A DNA stretch of 64,000 bases from Hymenobacter aquaticus. GTDB lineage: Bacteria; Bacteroidota; Bacteroidia; Cytophagales; Hymenobacteraceae. The position numbers and the translations under genes were made by a program. The notes below the pieces were generated by a model. The model worked only from the letters and a program-made list of their open reading frames with translations. It did no database searches and had not been told where the DNA came from. Positions 35,829 to 45,225 of this stretch are shown here, piece after piece. The DNA is taken from assembly GCF_004765605.1 (NCBI RefSeq), contig NZ_SRLC01000002.1:310001-374000 (forward strand), read 5' to 3'. How positions within the stretch are numbered: position 1 is the stretch's first letter; every line of letters starts with the position of its first letter.

Positions 35829-35947
35829 AAAAGCCAGACCTTAATAGTCCGCGTAAGGTAGGCGTAGATCAGCAGTGCTGAGCCAGCCTTACTGGGCTTC
35901 AGAAATACAAAAGTAGTGCCCGCAAACGCCGCTTTTCAGGGCTTCTT

Positions 35948-36922
35948 CTACACCGACAGCGCCACTTGCTGCTTGAGGTGCACGAGCATGTCCTGGGTCA
36001 TTTTGTCCAGGTCGAAGTCGGGTTGCCAGCCCCAGTCCTGGCGGGCGCGGCTGTCGTCGATGCTGGCGGGCCAGGAGTCGGCAATCTGCTGGCGCGAGTC
36101 GGGCTGGTAGGTCACCCGGAAGTCGGGCAGGTGGCGCTGGATGCTGGCCGTAATTTCCTTGGGTGAGAAGCTCATGGCGCCCAGGTTGTAGCTGCTGCGG
36201 ATCTTGATCTGCTCGGCCGGGGCGTGCATCAAGTCCAGCGTGGCTTTCAGCGCGTCGGGCATGTACATCATCGGCAGGTAAGTATCTTCCGACAGGAAGC
36301 ACTCGTAGTTCTGCCCCGCCACGGCTTTGTGGTAGATATCCACGGCGTAGTCGGTGGTGCCGCCGCCGGGCAGGCTCTTGTAGCCAATCAGGCCGGGGTA
36401 GCGCAGGCTGCGCACGTCCAGGCCGTGTTTCTTGAAGTACCACTCGCACCACTGCTCCCCGGCCAGCTTGCTGATGCCGTAGATGGTGTTGGGGTTCATG
36501 ATGGTGAGCTGGGGCGTGTTTTCGCGCGGGGTATCGGGGCCAAACACGGCAATGCTGCTGGGCCAGTACACCTGCTGCACGCCCAGGTCCACCGAGGCGT
36601 CGAGCACGTTGAACAGCCCGTCCATATTCAGCTGCCAGCCAAACTTGGGGTTCTTCTCGGCCGTGGCCGAGAGCAAGGCCGCCAGGTGGTAGACCTGCTT
36701 GGGCTTGTACTGGCGCATTACTTCTTCCAGGCGGTTTTTGTCGAGCACGTCGAGCAGCTCAAACGGGCCGGCTTCCTGCGTTTCGGCGTCTTTGGGCGCC
36801 CGCACGTCGGCGGCCACCACGTGGGCGGCCCCGTAGCGCTGGCGCAGTTCGTGGGTGAGTTCGAGGCCAAGCTGGCCGCCGGCACCGATAACGAGGATAG
36901 TGTCGCTGGGAGTAGATTGCAT
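35948..36922 (-). CDS. tdh: SDR-type L-threonine 3-dehydrogenase
   Basis: A 324-residue NAD-dependent short-chain dehydrogenase/epimerase-like enzyme. It has the nucleotide motif VIGAGGQLGLELTHEL, the ALLSATAEKNP substrate loop and YGISKLAGE with the catalytic Tyr-Lys. This form of threonine dehydrogenase is related to UDP-galactose epimerases rather than the zinc MDR type. It oxidises threonine to 2-amino-3-oxobutyrate, which Kbl (38454-39701) splits to glycine and acetyl-CoA. The two genes diverge around a patatin gene. Confidence 0.9.
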   Translation of the reverse strand: MQSTPSDTILVIGAGGQLGLELTHELRQRYGAAHVVAADVRAPKDAETQEAGPFELLDVLDKNRLEEVMRQYKPKQVYHLAALLSATAEKNPKFGWQLNMDGLFNVLDASVDLGVQQVYWPSSIAVFGPDTPRENTPQLTIMNPNTIYGISKLAGEQWCEWYFKKHGLDVRSLRYPGLIGYKSLPGGGTTDYAVDIYHKAVAGQNYECFLSEDTYLPMMYMPDALKATLDLMHAPAEQIKIRSSYNLGAMSFSPKEITASIQRHLPDFRVTYQPDSRQQIADSWPASIDDSRARQDWGWQPDFDLDKMTQDMLVHLKQQVALSV

Positions 36923-36955
36923 GTTGACGGGAGAAGAGGGTGGGGGTGGGGGCTA

Positions 36956-36963
36956 CAAAGATA
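36956..36963 (-). promoter_or_regulatory. Candidate -7 box for tdh
   Basis: TATCTTTG on the minus strand, 34 bases before the tdh ATG. No clear -33 TTG at the standard spacing. Confidence 0.45.
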
Positions 36964-37175
36964 CCGCACGGCGCGCTTACTCCGGTGCCGGGGCCGCCGC
37001 CCGAATGGTACGTAAGTCGCCCCGGCCGGGGTTGGCCGGGTAAGTGGCTTGGGGCTAATCCATTGCTGCGCGGTACAAGATTTTGCCCGGCTGCCAACCC
37101 CCGGCTGCCCACCACGGCTCCGATGCTGTACGGCCCCGGGGCCCGCTGTTTTAACCGCTTTTACTATACTGCGCC

Positions 37176-38231
37176 ATGCGTCAGGTCTTTATCATCGTGA
37201 GTCTGCTCCTGAGCCTAGCCCCGGGTGGCTTGGCCCAAACCCCAGCGCCCGTAGTCTACCGCAACCTGGTGATGGAGGGCGGCGGCATCCGGGGCATAGC
37301 CTACGGCGGGGCGTTGCAGGAGCTGGAAAACCACGGCGTGCTGGCCGGCATCCGGCGCGTGGGCGGCACCTCGGCCGGGGCCATTCAGGCCGCGCTGCTG
37401 GCCGTGGGCTACTCGCCGGCCGAAATCATTGCCGTGGTCAACGACATGCCGGTGCAGCGCCTCAACGACGGCCGCCTGATTTTCTTCGGGGGCAGCACCC
37501 GGCTCATCAAGCAGTACGGCTGGTACCGCGGTGACCAGTTTACCCGGTTTATGGGCGAGCTGGTGGAGCGCAAAACCCACGACCCGAACCTCACGCTGGG
37601 CCAGTTCCACGACCTAGTCCGGCAGGACTCGCTGCACTACCGCGACCTGTACACCACCGGCACGAACCTTACCACCCAGCGCGTGCAGGTGTTCAGCCAC
37701 GAAACCCACCCCGACATGCGCGTGGCCGATGCCGTACGCATCTCCATGAGCATTCCGCTCTATTTCCGGGCCGTGCTGCTCGATGCCCAAGGCCACGTGG
37801 TGCGGCAGCCCGCCAAAGGCCAGCCGGTGCAGGTGCTGGTGGATGGCGGCCTGCTGGCCAACTACCCCATCGACCTGTTCGACCAGCCCCGGTACCGGCC
37901 CGGTGCCAGCGGGGCCGGACCGGCGGCCGTGAATCCCGAAACGTTGGGCCTGCGCCTCGACCGGCCCGAGCAGATTGCCTACGACACGCTGGCTACCGGC
38001 CGCCAGCAGCTGGCCCCGTATGTCATCAACAGCTTTGGCAGCTACGTAGGTGCCCTCTACAACGTGGCCCTGGAAAACCTCAACCCGCCCCGCGCCACCG
38101 ACTGGCCCCGTACCGTCAGCATCAGCACCGCCGGCTTCAACCCCAAAATAAAGCGCATATCGGCGCAGCAGAAGCAGCAGCTCCTGGACAGTGGCCGCGC
38201 CGGGGTGCAGCAGTTTCTGAGCCGCCGGTAA
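37176..38231 (+). CDS. Secreted patatin-like phospholipase
   Basis: A 351-residue acyl hydrolase with a signal peptide (IIVSLLLSLAPGGLAQ). The patatin fold shows the oxyanion motif GGGIRG, the nucleophile elbow GGTSAGA and the catalytic Asp in VDGGLLANYP. Such enzymes cleave phospholipids or other acyl esters. The signal points to a periplasmic or surface role. The gene sits between the two threonine-catabolic genes but has no metabolic link to them. An inverted repeat follows it. Confidence 0.9.
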   Translation: MRQVFIIVSLLLSLAPGGLAQTPAPVVYRNLVMEGGGIRGIAYGGALQELENHGVLAGIRRVGGTSAGAIQAALLAVGYSPAEIIAVVNDMPVQRLNDGRLIFFGGSTRLIKQYGWYRGDQFTRFMGELVERKTHDPNLTLGQFHDLVRQDSLHYRDLYTTGTNLTTQRVQVFSHETHPDMRVADAVRISMSIPLYFRAVLLDAQGHVVRQPAKGQPVQVLVDGGLLANYPIDLFDQPRYRPGASGAGPAAVNPETLGLRLDRPEQIAYDTLATGRQQLAPYVINSFGSYVGALYNVALENLNPPRATDWPRTVSISTAGFNPKIKRISAQQKQQLLDSGRAGVQQFLSRR

Positions 38232-38253
38232 CCCCACCCCAACCTTCGCCGCG

Positions 38254-38401
38254 ACACCCCACCCCAACCCCTCCCCTCGGGAGAGGGGCTTAGGTTAGTA
38301 TTGCAATGACTTCTACTTCTACTAGTGTCGTTGCCAAAGTAAAATAAGCCCCTCTCCCGGAGGATTCCGCGCATTAAGCGGAGAAGGCTTGGGGTGGGGT
38401 T
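38254..38401. repeat. Intergenic inverted repeat with CCCCACCCCAA / CCCTCTCCC arms
   Basis: The left side contains CACCCCACCCCAACCCC and GGGAGAGGGGCTTA. The right side contains the complements TAAGCCCCTCTCCC and TTGGGGTGGGG, with about 50 bases between the inner arms. It fills most of the space between the patatin and kbl genes. Confidence 0.7.
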
Positions 38402-38403
38402 CG

Positions 38404-38411
38404 TATCTTTG
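38404..38411 (+). promoter_or_regulatory. Candidate -7 box for kbl
   Basis: TATCTTTG followed by CCG, the same string as before rlmN. It is followed by direct repeats TCACTCAT/TCATTCAC in the leader (38420-38450). The -33 would lie in the inverted repeat. Confidence 0.45.
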
Positions 38412-38453
38412 CCGTACCCCACTCACCAAGTCACTCATTCACTCATTCACCGC

Positions 38454-39701
38454 ATGTACACCACCCTCCAGCCCGATCTGCAGCAGCAGCTCCAGGAAAT
38501 CAAAGACAACGGCCTGTTCAAGAAGGAGCGGGTAATTACCTCCGCCCAGGGGGCCGAAATTGAAACCCAGGAGGCGGGCGAGGTGCTGAACTTCTGCGCC
38601 AACAACTACCTGGGCCTCTCGTCGCATCCCGAGGTCATCAAGGCCGCCAAGCACGCCATTGACACCCACGGCTACGGCATGTCGTCGGTGCGCTTTATCT
38701 GCGGTACCCAGGACATTCACAAGCAGCTCGAAGCCAAGCTGGCCGAGTTTCTGGGCACCGAGGACACGATTCTCTACGCCGCCGCCTTCGACGCCAACGG
38801 CGGGGTGTTCGAGCCCCTGTTCAACGAGCAGGACGCCATTATCAGTGATGCCCTGAACCACGCCAGCATTATCGACGGGGTGCGCCTCTGCAAGGCCCAG
38901 CGCTACCGCTATACCCACAACGACATGGCCGATCTGGAACTCCAGCTCCAGGATGCCGTGCAGAAAGGCACCCGCCACCGCATCATCGTCACCGACGGCT
39001 CGTTCTCGATGGACGGCACCATCGCCCAGCTCGATAAAATCTGCGACCTGGCCGACAAGTACCAGGCCCTGGTCATGATTGACGAGTGCCACTCGATGGG
39101 CTTCCTGGGCAAAACCGGCCGCGGCACCCACGAGTACCGCGACGTGCTGGGCCGCGTCGATATCATCACCGGCACGCTGGGCAAAGCCCTGGGCGGCGCT
39201 ATGGGCGGCTTCACCTCGGGCCGTAAGGAAATCATTGAGATGCTGCGCCAGCGCAGCCGGCCGTATTTGTTCTCCAACACCCTCGCGCCCGCCATCGTGG
39301 GGGCCTCGCTGCGGGTGCTGGAGCTGCTGACCGAAAGCACCAAGCTGCGCGACCAGCTCGAGGAAAACACCAAGTACTTCCGCGAGAAGATGACCGCGGC
39401 CGGCTTCGACATCAAGCCCGGCGAGCACCCCATCGTGCCCGTTATGCTCTACGACGCCAAGCTCAGCCAGGAGTTTGCGGCCCGCATGCTGGAAAAGGGT
39501 ATTTACGTGGTGGGCTTCTACTTCCCCGTGGTGCCCAAGGGCCAGGCCCGCATCCGGGTGCAGCTGAGCGCGGCCCACACCCGCGCCCACCTCGATAAAG
39601 CCATTGCCGCCTTCATCGAGGTCGGCCAGGAGCTGGGTACGCTCAAGGACCGCTCGGCCGAGCGGCCCGAAGCCGGCCAGGTCGTGACCAACACGCCGTA
39701 A
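38454..39701 (+). CDS. kbl: Glycine C-acetyltransferase (2-amino-3-ketobutyrate CoA ligase)
   Basis: A 415-residue PLP enzyme of the alpha-oxoamine synthase family. It has [19 protein letters not shown], the [18 protein letters not shown] motif and the PLP lysine in [17 protein letters not shown]. It cleaves 2-amino-3-oxobutyrate with CoA to glycine and acetyl-CoA, following the threonine dehydrogenase encoded at 35948-36922. The ATG at 38454 fits the family N-terminus. Confidence 0.93.
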   Translation: MYTTLQPDLQQQLQEIKDNGLFKKERVITSAQGAEIETQEAGEVLNFCANNYLGLSSHPEVIKAAKHAIDTHGYGMSSVRFICGTQDIHKQLEAKLAEFLGTEDTILYAAAFDANGGVFEPLFNEQDAIISDALNHASIIDGVRLCKAQRYRYTHNDMADLELQLQDAVQKGTRHRIIVTDGSFSMDGTIAQLDKICDLADKYQALVMIDECHSMGFLGKTGRGTHEYRDVLGRVDIITGTLGKALGGAMGGFTSGRKEIIEMLRQRSRPYLFSNTLAPAIVGASLRVLELLTESTKLRDQLEENTKYFREKMTAAGFDIKPGEHPIVPVMLYDAKLSQEFAARMLEKGIYVVGFYFPVVPKGQARIRVQLSAAHTRAHLDKAIAAFIEVGQELGTLKDRSAERPEAGQVVTNTP

Positions 39702-39764
39702 GCGGCCGGAGGCCCCGTTCCCGCTCCAATGCGAAGCGGCGGCCCCAAAATAAATATTCCCAAG

Positions 39765-39800
39765 AAGGGCCGGCTGCTATCCAGGTAGTCGGCCCTTTTT
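39765..39800 (+). terminator. Terminator of kbl
   Basis: A stem starting AAGGGCCG (39765-39772) pairs with CGGCCCTT (39790-39797), extended by weaker inner pairs, and ends in TTTTT. Confidence 0.75.
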
Positions 39801-39885
39801 CTATCTTCCCCTACGCTCCGCTTATCCGCTATCCGACCTATTGCCGCGTGTCCCAATCCTCACTTTTATCCCCGTATCAATCCGC

Positions 39886-40605
39886 ATGGCATCCCCCTTT
39901 AAAAACCGGTTCAAAAACTTCTTCCTGAGCAAAAGCATCAGCCGGGAGAGCATGAAAAAGCTGGTGGCCGACCACCTCGACGCGCTGGAGGCCGCCCAGC
40001 AACCCGCCGGGGCCCCCGACACCGCCGCCATGGCCGCCCGGCTGCGGCCCCTGTTCGAACAGTTTCAGGTGGGGCTCGGCAGCAGCGCCGCTTCGCAAGC
40101 CCAGCGCGGCACCCACACCGGCAGCGTTGCCGACACGCTTGAGGCGCTGAGAAACTACCCCGCCGAAATTGCCCGCGTCCATATTCTGCCCAAGCACGAC
40201 GATAAATCGGCGACCTACCGGGAGTTTTTCCCGCAGGGGCGCACGGCTTTCACTACGGCCTCCCAAAAAACCATCGGCACGCTGGTGCGCGCCTTTGCGG
40301 AAACGGCAGACAAATATGCGGCGGTGGTACCCGTGGCGGCCGTCGCCGAGCTGCAAAAACGGCTCAAAAACTTCGAAGAAGCCTCTACCCGGCAGGGCAA
40401 AGTCGTGAAAGTGACCAAGGACGGCAGCCAGGCCATCGGCAAAGACCAGCGTGCCCTGGGGGTGCTGCTGTTCGCCCACTACGGAGCCCTCGTGAGTGCG
40501 TTTGCCGAAACCCCGGCCCAGGCCGAACCCTACTTCGACTTTTCGGTGCTGCCGGCCAGCCAGCGCAAGAAGTCCAAGAAAACCGCTGACGCCCCCGGTA
40601 AATAG
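39886..40605 (+). CDS. Hypothetical helical protein
   Basis: A 239-residue, mostly helical, soluble protein with no signal sequence and a basic C-terminal tail (QRKKSKKTADAPGK). It has a basic start (SPFKNRFKNFFLSKSISRESMKK). I recognise no domain. The upstream TTG extension was rejected in favour of the ATG at 39886. The following 505 bases hold no gene. Confidence 0.55.
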   Translation: MASPFKNRFKNFFLSKSISRESMKKLVADHLDALEAAQQPAGAPDTAAMAARLRPLFEQFQVGLGSSAASQAQRGTHTGSVADTLEALRNYPAEIARVHILPKHDDKSATYREFFPQGRTAFTTASQKTIGTLVRAFAETADKYAAVVPVAAVAELQKRLKNFEEASTRQGKVVKVTKDGSQAIGKDQRALGVLLFAHYGALVSAFAETPAQAEPYFDFSVLPASQRKKSKKTADAPGK

Positions 40606-41110
40606 GCCTGGGGGCATCTCAACCGGGGCCGCCGCTGCCGCGAGCCGCTTTCCGGGCCTCAGTACCAGGCGGCCTCTCGCTGCCCCGGTTATCCTGCCAG
40701 CCCCTTAGGAGAAGCCGTTCCGGCATCTGGAATGGGCTTCAAGTCGTTTCGAAGGTCGTTCTGGAATCCGGAAGGGCCTTCGAAACGACTTGAAGCCCAT
40801 TCCGGATTCCGGAACGGCCATAAAAACGTTTCGAAGGCCATTCCGGAATTCGGAACGAAGTAAAAAACGATTGGAAGGCCATTCCGGAATTCGGAATGGC
40901 CTTCAGGCGCTTACGAAAGCCGTTCCGGATTCCGGCGTGGTGCTACCTCGGTAAGCACGCCCCGGCTACGTGGCAAGCGCCCTTAATTGGGAGGCGGACG
41001 GTGCATTCGGGGCGGCTTTTGCCTATCTTGCCCCGCCGCGCGCTGGTGTTGCCACCGGCTGCCGGGCTGCTTGCCGCTCTTTCCCTACCTCCCCCTATTC
41101 GCCGCCCGCT
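40606..41110. repeat. Non-coding region with a nested palindrome array
   Basis: A 26-bp perfect inverted repeat (40730-40755 with 40777-40802) is followed by further palindromic units of GAAGGCCATTCCGGAATTCGG type. One of these has 12-bp arms (40874-40885 with 40893-40904), and partial copies occur near 40830-40855 and 40915-40935. No gene is apparent in 40606-41110. Confidence 0.75.
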
Positions 41111-41539
41111 ATGAAGCAGGAACTAAGCAATGCCTTTGGCAAAGTCTACCTGACCATCGACTACGTAGCCTCCCACAACTGGGTGTACAACAACTGGGTG
41201 GGCTACCAGACCCACGCCGGTATCGTGGACGGGGCCAACGCCTGCCTGACGCACATTGCCCGGCACCGCTGCCCCTACCTGCTCAACGACAACAGCCTGG
41301 TTATCGGGCCCTGGGACCACGCCGTGGAGTGGATAGCCCAGGACTGGACGCCCCGCGCCATTGCCGCCGGCCTCACTCATTTCGCCCACGTCGTCAGCCC
41401 CGAGTCGTTCGCGGCCCTGTCGGCGCAGGCCATGCACACCAGCATCGGCGCTAATTTCCAAATGCGGATTTTCGGCGACCTGCCCGAGGCGCAAGCCTGG
41501 CTGCGGCAGGCCCAGCAGGCCGTCGCTGCCCCGCTGTAG
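41111..41539 (+). CDS. Hypothetical STAS/SpoIIAA-like protein
   Basis: A 142-residue cytoplasmic protein with alternating strand-helix character: VYLTIDYVASHNWVYNNWVGYQT, CPYLLNDNSLVIGPW, HFAHVVSPESFAALSAQAM and FQMRIFGDLPEAQAWL. The terminal 'F.dl.eA..WL' is typical of small Bacteroidota STAS-like proteins. Start ATG at 41111. Its stop faces the cdaA stop 24 bases away. Function unknown. Confidence 0.6.
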   Translation: MKQELSNAFGKVYLTIDYVASHNWVYNNWVGYQTHAGIVDGANACLTHIARHRCPYLLNDNSLVIGPWDHAVEWIAQDWTPRAIAAGLTHFAHVVSPESFAALSAQAMHTSIGANFQMRIFGDLPEAQAWLRQAQQAVAAPL

Positions 41540-41563
41540 GCGTCGGCAGGGCCGAAAAGCGCG

Positions 41564-42403
41564 TTAGGCGGCTACTTCGGCGGCAGCCGAAGCCGACGGG
41601 CTGGCCGCCTTCGGAGCCGCGTCGAACAGGAACTCGTTCAGGCGGGCCCGCAGATCGGAGGACGACAGATTGCGGTACACCTCGCCGCCCCGCACCAGCG
41701 AAATCTGCCCGGTTTCCTCGCTCACTACCAGCACGACCGAGTCGGTCACTTCCGTCAGGCCGATGGCGGCGCGGTGGCGCAGGCCCATAGAAGCGGGCAC
41801 GTCGGGGTTTTCGCTCACGGGCAGAATGCAGCGCGCCGCCTTGATGCGGTTGCCGGCAATAATCACGGCCCCGTCGTGCAGGGGCGAGGTTTTGTTGAAG
41901 ATGGACATGAGCAGGCGCTTGCTCACGGTGGCGTCGATCAGGTCGCCGGAGTCGCCGTAGAACTTCAGATCCGACACCATCTGGAAGGCAATCAGGGCCC
42001 CGGTGTTTTTGCCGGCCAGGCTTTTGGCCGCTTCCACGAAGGGCGTGATGCTCATGCGCTCGGCGGGCGCGTCGCGCCGCCACGGAAACACCCGCATCCT
42101 ATCAAACGCCGTGGCCTTGCCGATGGTGAGCAGGAAGCGGCGGATTTCCTGCTGAAACAGGATGATGCTGGCCAGCACCCCCACGCTCATAAACTGCCCC
42201 AGGATGCTGGTGAGCAGCTCCATGCCGGCGGCCTTTACTACCAGGTAAAGCAGGTAGATGGACATCAAGCCCAGGAAAATCTTCAGCGCCACGCTTCCCG
42301 TCAGCAGCTTATAGAGCTGATAAAACAGCACCGTAACCAGCAGCACGTCCACGACGTCTATCCAGCCAATGCGCAGGAAGCCGATGCTGAAGGTGCCAAT
42401 CAC
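41564..42403 (-). CDS. cdaA: Diadenylate cyclase CdaA
   Basis: A 279-residue membrane-bound c-di-AMP synthase. Three N-terminal helices (about 15-85) precede the DAC domain with the catalytic DGA (177-179, SPLHDGAVIIAGN) and RHR (209-211, GLRHRAAIGLTEV) motifs. c-di-AMP controls potassium and osmotic balance. Its ATG overlaps the folP stop by 4 bases, a common Bacteroidota folP-cdaA operon. The C-terminal tail (about 245-279) is Ala-rich. Confidence 0.95.
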   Translation of the reverse strand: MIGTFSIGFLRIGWIDVVDVLLVTVLFYQLYKLLTGSVALKIFLGLMSIYLLYLVVKAAGMELLTSILGQFMSVGVLASIILFQQEIRRFLLTIGKATAFDRMRVFPWRRDAPAERMSITPFVEAAKSLAGKNTGALIAFQMVSDLKFYGDSGDLIDATVSKRLLMSIFNKTSPLHDGAVIIAGNRIKAARCILPVSENPDVPASMGLRHRAAIGLTEVTDSVVLVVSEETGQISLVRGGEVYRNLSSSDLRARLNEFLFDAAPKAASPSASAAAEVAA

Positions 42404-43290
42404 GGGGACGAGGGAAGGTAGGTGTTGGAAACGAGCCGCACGGTTTGCACGGCCTCGGCTACGTCGTGTACGCGCAAGAGCCGGGCGCCGTTGAGCAGGG
42501 CAATGGTATTGACGGCGACCGTGCCGCTGAGGGCCGCGTCGGGGGTGAGGTCCAGGGTCTTGTAAACCATGGCTTTACGCGAGAGGCCGGCCAGGATGGG
42601 CAGGCCCAGCAGTTGCAGCTCTCGCAGATAGGCCAGCAGCTCGTGGTTCTGGGCGGCCGTCTTGGCAAAGCCAAAGCCGGGGTCCAGAATGATATCCGTC
42701 ACGCCCACGGCGCGCAGCCGGGCCACTTTGTCGCGGAAGTAGCGCACCAGCTCCAGCACCAGCCCGTCGGGGTAGTCGGTGAGCTGCTGCATGGTCTGGG
42801 GCGTGCCGCGCATGTGCATCAGCACGTAGGGCACCTGCAAGCGGCCGGCGGTGGCAAACATGGCCTCGTCGAGCTCCCCGCCGCTGATGTCGTTGAGGAT
42901 GTCGGCCCCGGCGGCTACGGCGGCGCAGGCCACGCCCGCGCGGAAGGTGTCGATGGAGAGAAAAGCTTCGGGAAAAGCGCGGCGCAGGGCCTCAATGGCG
43001 GGCAGCACGCGGCTTTTTTCCTCGTCTTCGCTGATGTGCTCGGCGCCGGGCCGCGAGGAGTAGCCACCCACGTCCAGCACGCGGGCCCCGGCCGCCAGCA
43101 TGGCTTCGGCGCGGTGCAGCAGGTCGGTGGGGCCGGCCACGCGGCTCCGGGCGAAGAACGAATCCGGGGTCAGGTTCAGGATGCCCATGACCTGGGGCGC
43201 GGCCAGATTCAGGACGCGCCCACCGGGGCAACGCAGGGTTTGCCTCGGAGAAAAACACGTATCTTTCGCAGCCTGGACCGACATGAGCAA
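42400..43290 (-). CDS. folP: Dihydropteroate synthase
   Basis: A 296-residue TIM-barrel enzyme that condenses p-aminobenzoate with dihydropterin pyrophosphate in folate synthesis. Motifs are VMGILNLTPDSFF, DVGGYSSRPGAEH, ILNDISGG, LMHMRGTPQTM, ILDPGFGFAKT and GLSRKAM. An alternative ATG lies two codons in. It is the first gene of the folP-cdaA unit and is divergent from the DUF1599 gene 41 bases away. Confidence 0.95.
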   Translation of the reverse strand: MLMSVQAAKDTCFSPRQTLRCPGGRVLNLAAPQVMGILNLTPDSFFARSRVAGPTDLLHRAEAMLAAGARVLDVGGYSSRPGAEHISEDEEKSRVLPAIEALRRAFPEAFLSIDTFRAGVACAAVAAGADILNDISGGELDEAMFATAGRLQVPYVLMHMRGTPQTMQQLTDYPDGLVLELVRYFRDKVARLRAVGVTDIILDPGFGFAKTAAQNHELLAYLRELQLLGLPILAGLSRKAMVYKTLDLTPDAALSGTVAVNTIALLNGARLLRVHDVAEAVQTVRLVSNTYLPSSP

Positions 43291-43331
43291 AGAGGCTAAA
43301 AACCGGGATTCTTAAAAGTAGGCCGAAAATT

Positions 43332-43886
43332 TTGAGTAACCAAACCCAGCACGAGTACGACCAGGTTATTGGCCGCTGCCGCCACCTGTTCCTGGCCAAA
43401 ACCCACGACTACGGTACCGCGTGGCGCATTCTGCGCCTGCCCTCCGTCACCGACCAGATCTACATCAAGGCCCAGCGCATCCGCTCCATTCAGGAAAAGG
43501 GCGTGCAGCTGGTGGCCGATGGGGTGGAGGAGGAGTTCGTGGCCATCATCAACTACTGCATCATTGCCCTGATGCAGCTGCGCCTGCCCGCCGATGCGCC
43601 CCTGGACCTGGACCCGGCGGAGGTGGCCGCCGCCTACGACGAGCAGGTGGCCGAAAACCGCCGGCTGCTGTTTGCCAAAAACCACGACTACGGCGAGGCC
43701 TGGCGACAGATGCGGGTGGAAAGCATCACCGACATCATCCTGATGAAATTGCACCGTACCAAGCAGATTGAAGATCTGGCGGGTCTGACGCGGGTGTCGG
43801 AAGGCGTGGACGCCAACTACCGCGACATGCTCAACTACGCGGTATTCGTGCTGATTAAGATGGGGTTTGCCGACCCTAACGCCTAG
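43332..43886 (+). CDS. DUF1599 domain protein with two repeats
   Basis: A 184-residue protein with two copies of the DUF1599 unit: FLAKTHDYGTAWRILRLPSVTDQIYIKAQRI (about 15-45) and LFAKNHDYGEAWRQMRVESITDIILMKLHRT (about 113-143). Related domains are placed near nucleotide-modification families. No ATG is available upstream, and TTG at 43332 is the probable start. The folP / DUF1599 / BT_3928 neighbourhood is conserved in Bacteroidota. The function is not proven. Confidence 0.82.
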   Translation: MSNQTQHEYDQVIGRCRHLFLAKTHDYGTAWRILRLPSVTDQIYIKAQRIRSIQEKGVQLVADGVEEEFVAIINYCIIALMQLRLPADAPLDLDPAEVAAAYDEQVAENRRLLFAKNHDYGEAWRQMRVESITDIILMKLHRTKQIEDLAGLTRVSEGVDANYRDMLNYAVFVLIKMGFADPNA

Positions 43887-44046
43887 TTTTGTAGGAGCTT
43901 AGCGGCCGGCGGAGTACTTTTCGGGCCGGTCGGTGGCGCAACCTCTGTCCGACGGCCCGGTTAGTTTCCCGTATGAGGCGCTATAGCCGCACCGTGCGGC
44001 CCTTCTCCACGCTATTACGACTCACGTCCCTACTCTTAAGTCCCCC

Positions 44047-45156
44047 ATGAGACTCATTACCCGAATCTGCTGGCTGCTGCTGGGCGCGCTGTTTATCTTT
44101 TCCGGACTGGTCAAGCTCAACGACCCCATCGGCACGGCCTACAAGCTGGAGGAGTACTTTGAGGTGTTTGCCGCCTCCGTACCTAGTCTGGCCAGCTTCT
44201 TTCTGTGGTTCAAGGACAGCGCCCGGCTGTTGTCGCTCTTGCTCAGCTCCCTGGAAGTAATTCTGGGCGTGGCCCTGCTGCTGCGCTGGTATTTGCGCCA
44301 GACGCTGTGGGTGCTGCTGGTGCTGCTGGTGTTTTTCACCTTCCTTACGTTCTACTCGGCGGCCTTCAACAAGGTAACGGACTGCGGCTGCTTCGGCGAC
44401 TTTATCAAGCTCACACCCTGGACGTCGTTCAGCAAGGACGTGTTCCTGCTCGTGCTCTGGGCCGTGGTGTTTTTCAATCAGCGCTACCTGCGCCGGGTGT
44501 TTGCCCGCGGCATGCTGGGCATCATGTACATGACGCTGGCTTCGGCCGTGGCCATCGGCATCGGGGTGCGGGCCCTGGGCCACCTGCCCTACTTCGACTT
44601 TCTACCTTACAAGGTCGGCAACGACATCGGCAAGCTGATGAAGGCCTCGGCGCCGCTGCGCTACAAGTACATCATGGAGAAGAACGGGGAAAGCCAGGAG
44701 TTTACCGAATACCCCACCGACACCACCTGGAAGTACAAGCAGATGGTGGCTCTGAACCCCGAAGCCGGCCCCAAAATCACCGATTTCAAGGTCTGGAACG
44801 ACAAGGGCGACTACACCCAGGAGCTGTTGCAGGGCAATAAGCTGGTGCTCATCATTCAGAGCACCGACCACGCCGACCGGGACCGGTTCGAAATGATCAA
44901 CAAGCTGATTCTGTCGGCCGATTCGTCGCAGAAGAAGATTACGCCCCTGGTCATTACCAGCAGCAGCCCGGCCGAGTTCGATGCCTTCCGCCACGAAGTC
45001 AACCTGTCGGCCCCGTTCTACTACGCCGATGCGACGGTGCTCAAATCCATGATTCGCTCGAACCCGGGCTTTATGCTGCTCAAGGACGGCGTGGTGAAGG
45101 GCAAGTTCCACTACCACGACATTCCGAGCCGCGCCAAGCTGGAGGAGCTGCTGTAG
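44047..45156 (+). CDS. BT_3928-family DoxX-like membrane protein
   Basis: A 369-residue protein. The N-terminal part (about 1-180) has four to five membrane helices with DoxX-like features (LLGALFIFSGLVKLNDPIGTAYKLEEYF) and a CGCFGDF motif between helices, as in MauE/DoxX oxidoreductase-linked proteins. The C-terminal soluble part (about 215-369) is a degenerate thioredoxin-like domain (KLVLIIQSTDHAD ... PGFMLLKDGVVKGKFH) without a CxxC. It may act in envelope redox reactions, which is inference. Confidence 0.82.
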   Translation: MRLITRICWLLLGALFIFSGLVKLNDPIGTAYKLEEYFEVFAASVPSLASFFLWFKDSARLLSLLLSSLEVILGVALLLRWYLRQTLWVLLVLLVFFTFLTFYSAAFNKVTDCGCFGDFIKLTPWTSFSKDVFLLVLWAVVFFNQRYLRRVFARGMLGIMYMTLASAVAIGIGVRALGHLPYFDFLPYKVGNDIGKLMKASAPLRYKYIMEKNGESQEFTEYPTDTTWKYKQMVALNPEAGPKITDFKVWNDKGDYTQELLQGNKLVLIIQSTDHADRDRFEMINKLILSADSSQKKITPLVITSSSPAEFDAFRHEVNLSAPFYYADATVLKSMIRSNPGFMLLKDGVVKGKFHYHDIPSRAKLEELL

Positions 45157-45169
45157 TTGGTAATTTAAA

Positions 45170-45214
45170 ACCAGAACGCGAGATTCCTCGGCAAGCTCGG
45201 AATGACGTTCTCTT
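45170..45214. repeat. Short hairpin repeat with ATTCC/GGAAT arms
   Basis: AGAACG...CGTTCT outer arms and ATTCC...GGAAT inner arms surround TCGGCAAGCTC. This GAGATTCCTCGG...CGGAATGAC form is a frequent intergenic repeat type in diverse bacteria. Confidence 0.55.
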
Positions 45215-45225
45215 AATTCTATCCC

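Noticed and set aside
43884..43891. Promoter box TAGTTTTG for the BT_3928 gene
   Set aside because: It coincides with the DUF1599 stop, and the only nearby TTG is 14 bases upstream, too close for the usual spacing.
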